Counted from the first letter of the stretch, positions 1 through 7,641 are shown. The stretch is 11,364 nucleotides of DNA from Lachnospira sp. UBA5912 (GCA_002435585.1 DJDY01000039.1:1-11364), one strand, 5' to 3'. The notes: a model not told the origin generated them from the sequence alone. Translations and numbers: made by a program.

Positions 1-30
1 TGGATGATTTTCAGTTTTCTTATAAGAAAT

Positions 31-34
31 GAGG
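31..34 (+). promoter_or_regulatory. Shine-Dalgarno site that decides the GH31 start
   Basis: GAGG sits six bases before the ATG at 41 and is itself overlapped by the in-frame ATG at 29. A ribosome bound here would start at 41, which removes four residues (MRFN) from the longest reading. The same arrangement recurs before the second GH31 gene at 8639-8649. Confidence 0.65.
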
Positions 35-40
35 TTTAAT

Positions 41-2041
41 ATGCAATTTAAAAAGATAGATAATGGATTATGTATGTATCATCAGGGAGAAAAACTTTTG
101 ATTAATCCCTGGGGGAAAAATGCGTTGCGCATAAGAGCTACTAAATATCCTGAATTCACAGGAAAAGACTGGGCGTTAGAAGAAAAAGTGCCAGATGATG
201 GCAGGCGTGCTGAGGTTGAAATAAATGAGAAAGATAATACTGCCACGATTACAAATGGACGTTTAAAAATCACAGTAAATTCCAAAGGTGTTCTGGGCTT
301 TTTTAGGGACGGAGAAAAATTTTTACAGGAATATCACCGCGATTATGATGGAACGGTGTCAAAGGAAAGTATCTGCCTTAAATATGTGGGAAGACAATAT
401 CAGCCGGTTATAGGAGGACATTATAAACTTACAGTAAGGTTTGAAAGTAATGATGGGGAACAGTTTTTTGGTATGGGACAGTATCAGCAGCCATATCTTG
501 ACCTTAAGGGCTGTACGCTTGAACTGGCGCAGAGAAATTCCCAGATATCCATTCCATTTGCAGTTTCCAGCCTTGGATATGGTTTTTTGTGGAATCATCC
601 AGGTGTAGGAACAGCTGTGTTTGGTAAGAATTATACTGAGTGGAGAGCTGATTTGGCGCAGGAAATGGACTACTGGATTACAGTAGATGATAACACATCA
701 GGAATAATCAGAAATTACACAGAGGTAACGGGAAGGGCTCCAGAGTTTCCAGATGAATTGCTTGGTTTGTGGCAGAGTAAGCTAAGATACCGCACGCAGG
801 ATGAGGTTTTAAATGTTGCAAGGAAATATAACAAACTTGGCATAAAGCTGGATGTTATTGTTATCGACTTTTTCCATTGGACTAGACAGGGAGACTGGCG
901 TTTTGATCCTGTGTACTGGCCAGATCCTAAGGCAATGTGTGATGAACTTCATTCTATGGGAATAAAGGTTGTAGTGTCTGTATGGCCTAGTGTGGACAGG
1001 AAAAGTGAGAATTTTCAGGAACTGTATGATAGGGGATTGCTTATGAAGACAGATCATGGCAGCGTACAGACATATAATTATCAGGGAGATTGTATCTCTA
1101 TTGATATTACAAATCCTGAGGCACAGAAGTTTTTGTGGGAAAAATGTAAGAAAAATTATGAAGATACAGGCATTGATATGTTTTGGCTTGATAACTGCGA
1201 GCCGGCTTTTGGCGTTTATGATTTTAGTAATTACAGATATTATCTTGGAACAGCATTAGAGGTAGGAAATATATATCCTAAGCTGATGGCAAAGACGTTT
1301 TATGATGGGATGATGGGCGAAGGAAAGGATAAAGAAATATGTAATCTCATACGTTGTGGCTGGGCAGGAAGCCAGAAATATGGAAGTCTTATCTGGTCAG
1401 GAGATGTAAACAGTACTTTTGAATCACTGCGTGATCAGGTATCGGCAGGACTTAATATGGGTCTTGCTGGTATTCCATGGTGGAATACAGATATAGGCGG
1501 ATTTATGACCGAGAATGTATATGATGAAGATTTTCATGAATTATTAATACGCTGGTTTGAGTATGCTGTATTCACACCAGTTTTAAGAATGCATGGAGAT
1601 AGGAGACCGCACGATATCAAGCCTTTATCAGATATGGATTGGGGCGGAGGATACCTGTACACAGGACATGATAACGAATTATGGAGCTATGGCGAGGATG
1701 TATTTAATATATTGAAAAAACATCTTGAAAGAAGGTATCGCATGAAGCCATATATAAAGAATTTAATGAAGGAGGCATCAGATACCGGGGCTCCATTGTT
1801 AAGAACAATGTTTTATGAATTTCCACAGGATGAAAACTGCTGGAGGCTGGATGATCAGTATATGTTTGGAAACAGGTATCTTGTAGCTCCGGTTCTTGAG
1901 GCTGGAATGAGGGAAAGAAATGTTTATCTGCCAGATGGGAAGTGGGGTGATATAAATAATAATACTGTTTTAAAGGGAGGACAGTGGATTACTGCTAAAG
2001 CACCATTAGAGTATATTCCTGTATTTGAAAGATGTTTCTGA
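41..2041 (+). CDS. GH31 glycoside hydrolase, alpha-xylosidase-like
   Basis: A 666-residue retaining alpha-glycosidase of family GH31, predicted to remove terminal alpha-xylosyl or alpha-glucosyl residues from oligosaccharides in the cytoplasm; no signal peptide is visible. Residues about 60-230 form the N-terminal beta-sandwich (FFGMGQYQQPY, then IPFAVSSLGYGFLWNHPG), about 235-565 the TIM barrel, and the rest a short C-terminal beta domain. The nucleophile is D384 in WLDNCEP and the acid/base is D455 in WSGD. VIDFFHW (274-280), R438, NTDIGG (482-487) and RMHGD (516-520) match GH31 substrate-binding loops. The overall pattern resembles proteins annotated as alpha-xylosidases, but substrate cannot be fixed from sequence. 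Close relatives as I remember them read DEAEP where this has DNCEP. The ATG at 41 is chosen because GAGG (31-34) lies six bases upstream; the in-frame ATG at 29 overlaps that site. The enzyme ends soon after the proximal C-terminal domain, so it is compact for GH31. Confidence 0.9.
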   Translation: MQFKKIDNGLCMYHQGEKLLINPWGKNALRIRATKYPEFTGKDWALEEKVPDDGRRAEVEINEKDNTATITNGRLKITVNSKGVLGFFRDGEKFLQEYHRDYDGTVSKESICLKYVGRQYQPVIGGHYKLTVRFESNDGEQFFGMGQYQQPYLDLKGCTLELAQRNSQISIPFAVSSLGYGFLWNHPGVGTAVFGKNYTEWRADLAQEMDYWITVDDNTSGIIRNYTEVTGRAPEFPDELLGLWQSKLRYRTQDEVLNVARKYNKLGIKLDVIVIDFFHWTRQGDWRFDPVYWPDPKAMCDELHSMGIKVVVSVWPSVDRKSENFQELYDRGLLMKTDHGSVQTYNYQGDCISIDITNPEAQKFLWEKCKKNYEDTGIDMFWLDNCEPAFGVYDFSNYRYYLGTALEVGNIYPKLMAKTFYDGMMGEGKDKEICNLIRCGWAGSQKYGSLIWSGDVNSTFESLRDQVSAGLNMGLAGIPWWNTDIGGFMTENVYDEDFHELLIRWFEYAVFTPVLRMHGDRRPHDIKPLSDMDWGGGYLYTGHDNELWSYGEDVFNILKKHLERRYRMKPYIKNLMKEASDTGAPLLRTMFYEFPQDENCWRLDDQYMFGNRYLVAPVLEAGMRERNVYLPDGKWGDINNNTVLKGGQWITAKAPLEYIPVFERCF

Positions 2042-2106
2042 TTCAGATTTAATAGTTATACATTTCTGATTCTGATTTAGTAGTTATACATTTCTGATTT
2101 AGTAGG
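2035..2106 (+). repeat. 28-bp tandem repeat overlapping a stop codon
   Basis: Two copies of a 28-bp unit begin with TTTCTGATTC at 2035 and 2063, differing at two or three bases, and a shortened third copy starts at 2091. The first copy begins inside the last codons of the GH31 gene, so the TGA stop (2039-2041) is part of the repeat. The pattern suggests slippage or local duplication. No palindrome or terminator was seen in the unit. Confidence 0.8.
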
Positions 2107-2140
2107 AAGATTTAGTAAAAGATTTGGTAAAGATTTGGTA
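2107..2140 (+). repeat. Three 11-12 bp tandem units
   Basis: AAGATTTAGTAA is followed by two copies of AAGATTTGGTA (2119-2129 and 2130-2140). It directly follows the 28-bp repeat block, and its units resemble the end of that repeat (GATTTAGTAG), so the two blocks may share an origin. No function is evident. Confidence 0.65.
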
Positions 2141-2179
2141 AAGAAAATAAAAATATTGACAAAAATATTAAAACAATAT

Positions 2180-2208
2180 TCGACAAATTAATAAAAAAGT
2201 GATAATAT
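2180..2208 (+). promoter_or_regulatory. Possible sigma-A promoter for the chemoreceptor gene
   Basis: TCGACA (2180-2185) matches the -35 consensus at five of six positions. It is followed after 17 bases by TAATAT (2203-2208), or after 15 bases by GATAAT (2201-2206), a closer -10 match at poorer spacing. A perfect TTGACA at 2156-2161 has no good -10 partner. Initiation near 2214 would give a leader of about 245 bases. Many receptor genes use the motility sigma factor (TAAA then GCCGATAT), but no convincing copy was found. The call is weak because the whole region is AT-rich. Confidence 0.35.
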
Positions 2209-2242
2209 ATTTATAACGATTTGATAAACGTGATTTTATAAT

Positions 2243-2350
2243 GCAGCTTAGGCATATGGTGTATTTGTCTTTGTGTCTTACTTTGTATTTAATAATTCTG
2301 ATAATATATAAAGATTAAGATTAACAGGCTTATTTTGTGCCTTGGGCTGC
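2243..2350 (+). ncRNA. Structured leader upstream of the chemoreceptor gene
   Basis: GCAGCTTAGGCA (2243-2254) can pair with TGCCTTGGGCTGC (2338-2350). This makes a 12-bp stem with two G-U pairs and one bulged T (2343), enclosing about 83 AU-rich bases. It stands out in an AT-rich spacer and lies in the presumed 5' leader. Downstream, GTGAT/ATCAC (2382-2386 and 2393-2397) can form a small hairpin, and CGTGTAT (2357-2363) can pair with ATACACG (2437-2443), whose last base begins the ribosome binding site. Cyclic-di-GMP riboswitches precede some clostridial receptor genes, but the conserved core of neither class was recognised. It could be a cis-regulatory RNA of unknown type or chance pairing. 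Confidence 0.35.
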
Positions 2351-2442
2351 TTATTTCGTGTATGAGTATGATTGGGGAATTGTGATACATACATCACGGA
2401 TATTATAATACCATCGCTTTTGGACAATCAGAATCTATACAC

Positions 2443-2448
2443 GGGAGG
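2443..2448 (+). promoter_or_regulatory. Shine-Dalgarno site of the chemoreceptor gene
   Basis: GGGAGG lies ten bases before the ATG at 2459. It argues for that start and against the in-frame ATG at 2372, which has no comparable site. The bases just before it (2437-2443) can pair with 2357-2363, which could affect access. Confidence 0.75.
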
Positions 2449-2458
2449 ATGTATAATA

Positions 2459-4498
2459 ATGGAAAAAAAAGAAACAGAAAAAAAGGTCAAGGTACCGAAG
2501 AAAAGGGGAATACAGTTTCAGATTCAGTCGAAGATAGGTTCGGCTATTGTCGTAGTTATGTTACTTGTAACTATACTCGTGGTAACAATAGTATATAATC
2601 TTCTCATAACTTCTAACAACAACGAGTTACAGCAGGATTCAGAGGCTGTATCACTCCAGGTTGAAAAATATTTTGCACCATTTGAGCGTATGGTAGAGCA
2701 GATGGCACTTGATGATGATGTACAGAATCTGTTGTCAACTACTGGTTCAGGACAGCGTATGACAGATAATGTAATGTATAAGACAGTGCTTGATAAGATG
2801 GTTTCTGTAGCTGGTCTTGACAAGCAGAATATTGAAGGCGTATTTATAGCAGATATCGACAGTAATGCTTCTATTACATCAAAGGGTACGATATCTGGTT
2901 CAGATTACAATGTAACAACACGAGCATGGTATGAATGCACTAAGACGGGTTCTACAATGCTGACAAAGACATATACATCGGCATCTACAGGAAAGATTAT
3001 TCTTAGTGCAGCAACACCGGTATATGATGCATCAAGGAAGGCTATAGGCGTTGTAGGTATTGATGTAAGCGTAGATACAATCATTAATATGATGGGGGAA
3101 TATACAATCGGTGCTAACGGATATTCAATGCTTATGGCAAGTGATGGAGAATTTGTATATCATCCGGATTCATCACTTATTGAAACACAGATACAGAATA
3201 TGAATATCAGTAATAACGTATCAACAGCAATAAGTTCTAACACAGCACAGCGTTTAAAGTATAAGGTTAATGGACAGACTAAGTATGGTTATATGAAGCC
3301 AATAGGAAACACTGGATTTATAACATTAAGCTGTATTCCTGGTGGACAGTATTATGCATCACTTATAAGAGCAGTTGTAATGCTCATAGTACTTATTGTT
3401 ATTGCAGAAGCAGTAATAATATTACTTATCAGTAAGCTGTCATCTAGAATCGTTAAGCCATTGTCAGAGTTAAACGATGCAGCCTTAGAGCTTGCCAATG
3501 GTAACTTTGATGTTACTATTGATGTCAACTCAAATGATGAGGTTGGAGAGCTTGGACAGTCTATAGATAAGACAGTAACAAGGCTTAAGGAATACATAGA
3601 CTATATTGATGAGATATCTGAAGTTCTTGGCAGCATGGCAGACGGAAAGCTTGCTATTAAGCTAAAGTATGCATATGTTGGCGAATTCCAGAAAGTAAAG
3701 GATGCACTTAATAACATATCAAAGTCCATGACAGAGGTTATGACAAGTATCGTCCAGGGTGCAAGCCAGGTATCACAGGGTAGTGATGATCTTGCTAATG
3801 CAGCACAGAGTATGGCAGAGAATACAGAAACACAGGCAGCATCTATAGAGGAACTTCTTGCAACAGCAACAACAGTTGCAGAGCAGGTTAAGGAAAACAG
3901 AGACAACTCAGAGAAATCAGCAACATATACAAACGAAGTTGCAGATGTTATGAGAGCAAGTAAAGAACAGATGAATGCCATGCGTGAAGCAATGGATAAG
4001 ATTCAGGAATCTTCTAAGCAGGTTGTTGGTGTTATCAAGGCTATTGAAGAGATTGCCAGCCAGACTAACCTTTTATCACTCAACGCATCTATTGAAGCTG
4101 CCCGTGCTGGTGAAGCAGGAAAGGGCTTTGCAGTAGTAGCTGGTGAAATCGGAGGTCTTGCAAACGAAAGTGCTGATGCAGTAAACACAACACGTAATCT
4201 TATTAATGTATCACTTGATGAGATTGAGAAGGGTAACGAGATAGTAAACGAAGTTATAGCATCACTTGATAATGCTGTAGAACGTGTAAAGGTTGCTAAT
4301 GGCATGATTCAGGATACAGCACAGATGGCTGATGTCCAGATGAATAATATCGATCAGATACGTGATGGTATCAAGGATATGGCACAGGTTGTACAGGATA
4401 ATTCAGCTATGGCAGAAGAGACATCTGCAACAAGTGAAGAGCTTGCAGCACAGTCTGTATCACTTAACGAACTTGTTAACAGATTTGATTTAGAGTAA
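2459..4498 (+). CDS. Methyl-accepting chemotaxis protein with dCache sensor
   Basis: A 679-residue inner-membrane chemoreceptor that would bind an extracellular ligand and control CheA through CheW. A basic N-terminus (EKKVKVPKK) precedes TM1 (about 27-50). The double-Cache sensor spans about 52-299, TM2 about 300-325, and a HAMP domain ([20 protein letters not shown]) starts near 331. A second HAMP-like segment ([15 protein letters not shown]) comes next, then the coiled-coil signalling domain to the C-terminus. The hairpin tip is clear: [20 protein letters not shown], then [12 protein letters not shown]150, R155, W157, Y158 and D202 match positions described for amino-acid-binding dCache_1 domains, but the expected Asp two residues after the WY pair is Cys160. 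After the tip, the family's usual Arg-Lys/Asn before LA is Gly565-Gly566. No C-terminal CheR-binding pentapeptide is present. The gene looks monocistronic, ending at the 4571-4625 terminator. No other chemotaxis gene is in the window. Confidence 0.95.
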   Translation: MEKKETEKKVKVPKKRGIQFQIQSKIGSAIVVVMLLVTILVVTIVYNLLITSNNNELQQDSEAVSLQVEKYFAPFERMVEQMALDDDVQNLLSTTGSGQRMTDNVMYKTVLDKMVSVAGLDKQNIEGVFIADIDSNASITSKGTISGSDYNVTTRAWYECTKTGSTMLTKTYTSASTGKIILSAATPVYDASRKAIGVVGIDVSVDTIINMMGEYTIGANGYSMLMASDGEFVYHPDSSLIETQIQNMNISNNVSTAISSNTAQRLKYKVNGQTKYGYMKPIGNTGFITLSCIPGGQYYASLIRAVVMLIVLIVIAEAVIILLISKLSSRIVKPLSELNDAALELANGNFDVTIDVNSNDEVGELGQSIDKTVTRLKEYIDYIDEISEVLGSMADGKLAIKLKYAYVGEFQKVKDALNNISKSMTEVMTSIVQGASQVSQGSDDLANAAQSMAENTETQAASIEELLATATTVAEQVKENRDNSEKSATYTNEVADVMRASKEQMNAMREAMDKIQESSKQVVGVIKAIEEIASQTNLLSLNASIEAARAGEAGKGFAVVAGEIGGLANESADAVNTTRNLINVSLDEIEKGNEIVNEVIASLDNAVERVKVANGMIQDTAQMADVQMNNIDQIRDGIKDMAQVVQDNSAMAEETSATSEELAAQSVSLNELVNRFDLE

Positions 4499-4570
4499 TT
4501 AATATCTGAATCATAATATTATTAAAACGTATTAAAAATGTATTAAAACAGGTCTAAAAACAATTAAAAT

Positions 4571-4625
4571 AAACCGGAATTATATGGATACATCATTAAC
4601 GATGATTCATATAATTCCGGTTTTT
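4571..4625 (+). terminator. Strong, probably bidirectional intrinsic terminator
   Basis: A 16-bp perfect stem pairs 4571-4586 (AAACCGGAATTATATG) with 4608-4623. It continues inward through three more pairs, a bulged A (4590) and CATC/GATG, closing a six-base loop at 4595-4600. A T-run (4621-4625) follows on the + strand. On the opposite strand the stem is followed by TTTATTTTAATTG, so it can also end transcription arriving from the convergent ThrE operon. The distance from the receptor stop is 72 bases and from the ThrE stop about 145 bases. Confidence 0.88.
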
Positions 4626-4726
4626 AAGTTAATCCAGATTATTAAAAAGTGAAATTCACATTCTTAATCATTAAGACCATACATAATATAATATCTGGTA
4701 TTAATACAAGTATGAAGTATTATGTG

Positions 4727-4759
4727 AATAATATGTATGACACAATAATATGTATGACA
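4727..4759 (+). repeat. Short direct repeat in convergent spacer
   Basis: AATAATATGTATGACA occurs perfectly at 4727-4742 and 4744-4759, a 17-bp period, just past the end of the ThrE gene. No function is visible. The short open frame running through here on the + strand lacks a plausible ribosome binding site and overlaps the exporter gene. Confidence 0.7.
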
Positions 4760-4768
4760 TCATGTGTT

Positions 4769-6235
4769 TTATGTACAATATCTGAATGTCTTATCTGTTA
4801 TGATTCTTGCAAATATAAGACCCATAGGAAGAGCTATAATGATAAGTAATGCCGATGCAAGCCATGAAGCAGCAACACTCAGGTTCATAATTCCAAGATT
4901 GTAAAAGCCTTTGTAAAGGTACAATCCGGGAACCATAATAACAATCGATGGAACTGTTATTGATATTCTTGGGTAACCAGATACACCTTTTAATGAAGAG
5001 GCAAGTATGCCGGCAAGAAATGCACTTATAAATGCAGCAACAGCTGGTGATATGGAGGCAATATCTATAAGCTCAAGTCTTAGTGTATTAGAAGTTGCAC
5101 CGATTATACCGGCAGCAGCGGCAAGCTTAACAGGACTGTTGAACATAATAGAGAATCCAAACACTCCACAGAAGCTTGCAATCATCCTTAATATTATCCA
5201 CTGCCACAGGCTTAAGTCTAAAGGAAGAAATGCAATAGGTGTAAGACCAAGCAGCATAGCAAGTATCCAGGCTGTCATAGTGGCAACTGTAATTATGATC
5301 AATGAGTAAGCAAGCCGCTCTATACCTGAACGCATATCAAGCTTTGCAAGGTCAATTCCGCTTGTTATGAAGGGAAATCCAGGTATAACAAAAAGCATTG
5401 AGCATATATATCCGGCTTCATGCTGCAGGTTAACCGAGAATATGATTTCAAGTAATCTTAGCAATCCCGTGTATGTAAGACAGGCGGTTGAGACGGATGC
5501 TATTATGCATAGGAATAAAGTAAAATGATGCTTGGAAAGCTTACATCGTATATAGTTGCCTATTCCGGCGCCAGCAAATGCACATAACATTTCGACAATA
5601 CCACCTCCAAGCAGGAATGTAAAAGCTCCACATGCAAGAGCAGCTGCAAAAGCAAGCGTGACCGGTGAATACAGACCATGGATTTTTTCAATATTATCAA
5701 GTGCTGAGTGAATCTGTTCACAGCTCTGGTTAATCTCGTTAGCTGAAAAGTTGGATACGAACTTTTCCATACGGTTCAGCTGTGAGGTGTTAACGCCAGT
5801 GTTATATAAACATAGTGACTGGCTGAAACTGTCATTTCCATCAAAACATGTATAGTTGATTGACATAAGTCCAATATCAACAGTACATGTCATGTTCATA
5901 AGCTCAGACAGCTGGTTCATGGAGCTTCTTACACGCCATGCACCGGTTCCACATGACAGCATCATAATTCCCACACGTCCAACAACAGATGCTTTGGCGG
6001 GAAGATCTGCTTTAGTAATGGCCGTTGTATCATTTTTATCAGCATATTCGTGCCATAGGACTTCCATGTGATTTTTTTTGATTTTAACCGGTTCCTTATT
6101 TAAATATATATTGTTTAAAGATATGTTATTTATAGATGCATTATTCAAAGCATCATCATTGTTTATATTGTTATTCATATATGGATTCATGACTCCATTC
6201 CTGTCCTGATTATACAGCAAGTCTGTATCAGACAT
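4769..6235 (-). CDS. Threonine/serine exporter family protein, fused ThrE type
   Basis: A membrane protein of up to 488 residues with both halves of the ThrE family in one chain, about the length of Corynebacterium glutamicum ThrE. It is expected to export small amino acids such as threonine or serine; the real substrate is unknown. Residues about 83-188 form a soluble domain (GIMMLSCGTGAWRVRSSMNQ is typical of the family start). About ten membrane segments follow between 190 and 478, with signature loops FVIPGFPFITSGIDLAKLD (282-300) and PSIVIMVPGLYLYKGFYNL (429-447). The first ~55 residues are Asn-rich and low in complexity. The start is uncertain: the ATG at 6235 has no Shine-Dalgarno site, while the ATG at 6190 (residue 16) has CAGGA eight bases upstream and may be the true one. 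It is the second gene of a two-gene operon, 59 bases after the 265-residue protein. Confidence 0.88.
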   Translation of the reverse strand: MSDTDLLYNQDRNGVMNPYMNNNINNDDALNNASINNISLNNIYLNKEPVKIKKNHMEVLWHEYADKNDTTAITKADLPAKASVVGRVGIMMLSCGTGAWRVRSSMNQLSELMNMTCTVDIGLMSINYTCFDGNDSFSQSLCLYNTGVNTSQLNRMEKFVSNFSANEINQSCEQIHSALDNIEKIHGLYSPVTLAFAAALACGAFTFLLGGGIVEMLCAFAGAGIGNYIRCKLSKHHFTLFLCIIASVSTACLTYTGLLRLLEIIFSVNLQHEAGYICSMLFVIPGFPFITSGIDLAKLDMRSGIERLAYSLIIITVATMTAWILAMLLGLTPIAFLPLDLSLWQWIILRMIASFCGVFGFSIMFNSPVKLAAAAGIIGATSNTLRLELIDIASISPAVAAFISAFLAGILASSLKGVSGYPRISITVPSIVIMVPGLYLYKGFYNLGIMNLSVAASWLASALLIIIALPMGLIFARIITDKTFRYCT

Positions 6236-6246
6236 ATGATTTATTT

Positions 6247-6268
6247 TAAAATATACAGGTATATTTTA
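6247..6268 (-). repeat. Inverted repeat in the operon spacer
   Basis: TAAAATATA (6247-6255) and TATATTTTA (6260-6268) form a nine-base perfect AT-only stem around a four-base loop, between the 265-residue gene and the exporter gene. It lies about 11 bases before the upstream candidate start of the exporter. It has no T-run typical of a terminator and would be a weak hairpin. It may influence processing or translation, or have no role. Confidence 0.5.
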
Positions 6269-6294
6269 TATGTCATAGTGAAATGTATCTGTCA

Positions 6295-7092
6295 TTATAA
6301 GTCCAGGCTGTTTTCACCAGCGGCCTTAATCATTTTTTCACGGCATGCAAGGACAAGACCATCAATAACTCCTATATGCTGCAGCATTTTATTCTCAAAC
6401 TGGTGTATTGGTAATAGAACACCCAGTTCGTCGAAAGATTTGCCAGCCTTAGTTCCAGTTTCCTGTCCATAGAAAACTATGGCAGAGTAGGCTTCATCCT
6501 GTATCTGCTGAAATGTTGACCATATAACATCATAGGCCTGTGCCTCTGTTAGTCCAAGTTTTTTGGTATCTGGAAGAGCATACAATATAAGGATGCCACG
6601 TTCTTTGTTTTCATGTCGTTCTTCTATATTCATATCCGTTGTGTAATATCTTACAAGATCATATCCATCAGCCAGGTATATCTTAGAACGAGGGGCAGCT
6701 TCATGAGTATCAAATATTTCCCTGAATTTCTTATAGTCATGTTTTGATACGTGTTCCCTGGTATCCTCAAGAAGATTGCCCTTGACATCAGTAAGAAGAA
6801 TAGGGTTTTCACCGCATTTTCCATGGAAACGCTTAGGAATAAGATAGGCCTCTTTAAGAAGGTCAAACATGCTTTTATTACATATTTCAAGTAAAAGTGC
6901 ACTTACATCCCCATTTTTATAGGCATTAAAAAAAACCTCAGCAAAATGCTTAGGGTCAGTATCCATATAGCGGTTATCGTCACACATATGATTGTAGAAA
7001 GTTTCGAGCAATCTTTCACATGATTTATCAGAAGAAAGAATTCTTGAAAAAATATTTTCAACTTCTTCTTCTCTTGGAAGTACTAATGACAT
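6295..7092 (-). CDS. Conserved-looking hypothetical protein, ThrE operon
   Basis: I do not recognise this 265-residue protein. It has no signal peptide or membrane segment and should be cytoplasmic. The N-terminal half (about 1-85) is mostly helical and acidic (REEEVENIFSRILSSDKSC). The middle (about 95-175) looks mixed alpha/beta, with ILLTDVKGNLLED, KIYLADGYDLVRYY and a hydrophobic strand GILILYAL. The C-terminal part is again mixed, with AIVFYGQETGTKAGKS (204-219). Cysteines at 25, 37, 71, 93 and 250 do not form a clear metal site. The start is firm: AAGGAG (complement of 7101-7106) lies eight bases before the ATG. It is the first gene of an operon with the exporter and has its own promoter at 7188-7216. 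The pairing suggests a regulatory or accessory role in amino-acid export, but no motif shows it. Confidence 0.85.
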   Translation of the reverse strand: MSLVLPREEEVENIFSRILSSDKSCERLLETFYNHMCDDNRYMDTDPKHFAEVFFNAYKNGDVSALLLEICNKSMFDLLKEAYLIPKRFHGKCGENPILLTDVKGNLLEDTREHVSKHDYKKFREIFDTHEAAPRSKIYLADGYDLVRYYTTDMNIEERHENKERGILILYALPDTKKLGLTEAQAYDVIWSTFQQIQDEAYSAIVFYGQETGTKAGKSFDELGVLLPIHQFENKMLQHIGVIDGLVLACREKMIKAAGENSLDL

Positions 7093-7187
7093 AAAATCAT
7101 CTCCTTATTGTTTAAACATAGTTTATCTTTAAGAAAATTATAGTTTTATCTCACTTTAGAGTAAAATATCTCATTGATATGATGACA

Positions 7188-7216
7188 ATAATATAATTAT
7201 ATGATGTAAGTGTCAA
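7188..7216 (-). promoter_or_regulatory. Sigma-A promoter of the hypothetical-ThrE operon
   Basis: Read on the minus strand, TTGACA (7216-7211) is followed after exactly 17 bases by TATTAT (7193-7188), a five-of-six -10 match. Transcription would begin near 7181, giving a leader of about 90 bases to the ATG at 7092. This is the best-matching promoter in the window. Confidence 0.7.
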
Positions 7217-7222
7217 AAGTAT

Positions 7223-7258
7223 AAAAAGTTGTTTCTGCTTGCAGAAAAAGACTTTTTT
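7223..7258. terminator. Terminator-like hairpin next to the divergent promoter
   Basis: AAAAAGT (7223-7229) pairs with ACTTTTT (7251-7257), and inside it TTTCTG (7232-7237) pairs with CAGAAA (7242-7247) around a CTTG loop, with a small internal bulge between the two stems. A six-T run (7253-7258) ends the + strand copy. It resembles an intrinsic terminator, but no gene reads into it from either side. It lies seven bases upstream of the -35 box of the minus-strand promoter. It could end an unannotated short transcript, insulate the promoter, or be a protein-binding palindrome. Confidence 0.4.
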
Positions 7259-7329
7259 ACTTGGGACACATAAACAGATGCATTAGTGCGGTGTATGCAT
7301 AGAAATATCACATTATATGGGTTAAATAA

Positions 7330-7347
7330 AGACATAACAGTATGTCT
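7330..7347. repeat. Perfect inverted repeat, possible operator or hairpin
   Basis: AGACATA (7330-7336) and TATGTCT (7341-7347) form a perfect seven-base stem around ACAG. It lies in the divergent region about 115 bases upstream of the minus-strand -35 box and about 295 bases before the exonuclease start. It could be a binding site for a dimeric regulator or a small RNA hairpin. No regulator gene is in the window. Confidence 0.45.
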
Positions 7348-7532
7348 CCAATTATTGTAAGTAATACCAGGAAACATAGTAATATATAGGTGATTAATTA
7401 ACAGAAATGTGATAAAGTATTTTATAGTTGTTGATAATACTACATATGCAGAAAATATATGTGGATAACATAATAGAGCGAACTATGAATATATGCCAGG
7501 CTTCATAAACATAAGTAGGAGAAAGAACGGAT

Positions 7533-7595
7533 ATAGAATGCAGAACGTGTATGTCTGGTTATAGGATAGACAATAATAGAATTCAGAATGTATAA
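7533..7595 (+). repeat. Degenerate direct repeat upstream of exonuclease gene
   Basis: ATAGAATGCAGAACGTGTAT (7533-7552) and ATAGAATTCAGAATGTATAA (7576-7595) agree at 15 of 20 positions. Each is followed by a related TGGTTAYAG sequence (near 7556 and 7607). This looks like an old tandem duplication. It ends about 45 bases before the exonuclease start and may lie in its leader. Confidence 0.5.
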
Positions 7596-7641
7596 ATATG
7601 GAAATATGGTTACAGAATAAATAAACAGATGGAGATATATC

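Larger units (their letters stand above)
7093..7641. other. Divergent intergenic region without a gene
   Basis: These 549 bases separate the minus-strand hypothetical gene from the plus-strand exonuclease gene. They hold the minus-strand promoter (7188-7216), a terminator-like hairpin (7223-7258), an ATGCAT pair (7278-7283 and 7295-7300), a perfect palindrome (7330-7347) and a degenerate direct repeat (7533-7595). No open frame with a ribosome binding site and coding character was seen. No strong promoter for the exonuclease gene stood out; TTGATA at 7431-7436 lacks a well-spaced -10 box. A small RNA is possible but not shown. Confidence 0.6.

Noticed and set aside
2192..2222. Motility sigma factor promoter (TAAA then CGAT)
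   Set aside because: TAAA at 2192 and AACGATTT at 2215 are 19 bases apart, longer than the usual spacing, and only part of the -10 element matches.
2243..2350. Cyclic-di-GMP riboswitch before the receptor gene
   Set aside because: The conserved core and tetraloop-receptor parts of the known classes were not found; only a generic long stem is supported.
2372..2458. Upstream in-frame ATG extending the chemoreceptor by 29 residues
   Set aside because: There is no Shine-Dalgarno site before 2372. GGGAGG precedes the ATG at 2459, and the basic N-terminus plus TM1 from 2459 is typical for receptors.
3601..4305. Minus-strand open frames of 126 and 100 codons inside the receptor gene
   Set aside because: They are antisense to a strongly conserved coding region, and their Ser/Ala-rich content reflects the complementary codons of the receptor.
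4649..4849. Short + strand open frame of 66 codons
   Set aside because: It has no ribosome binding site, has low-complexity content, and overlaps the 3' end of the well-supported exporter gene on the other strand.
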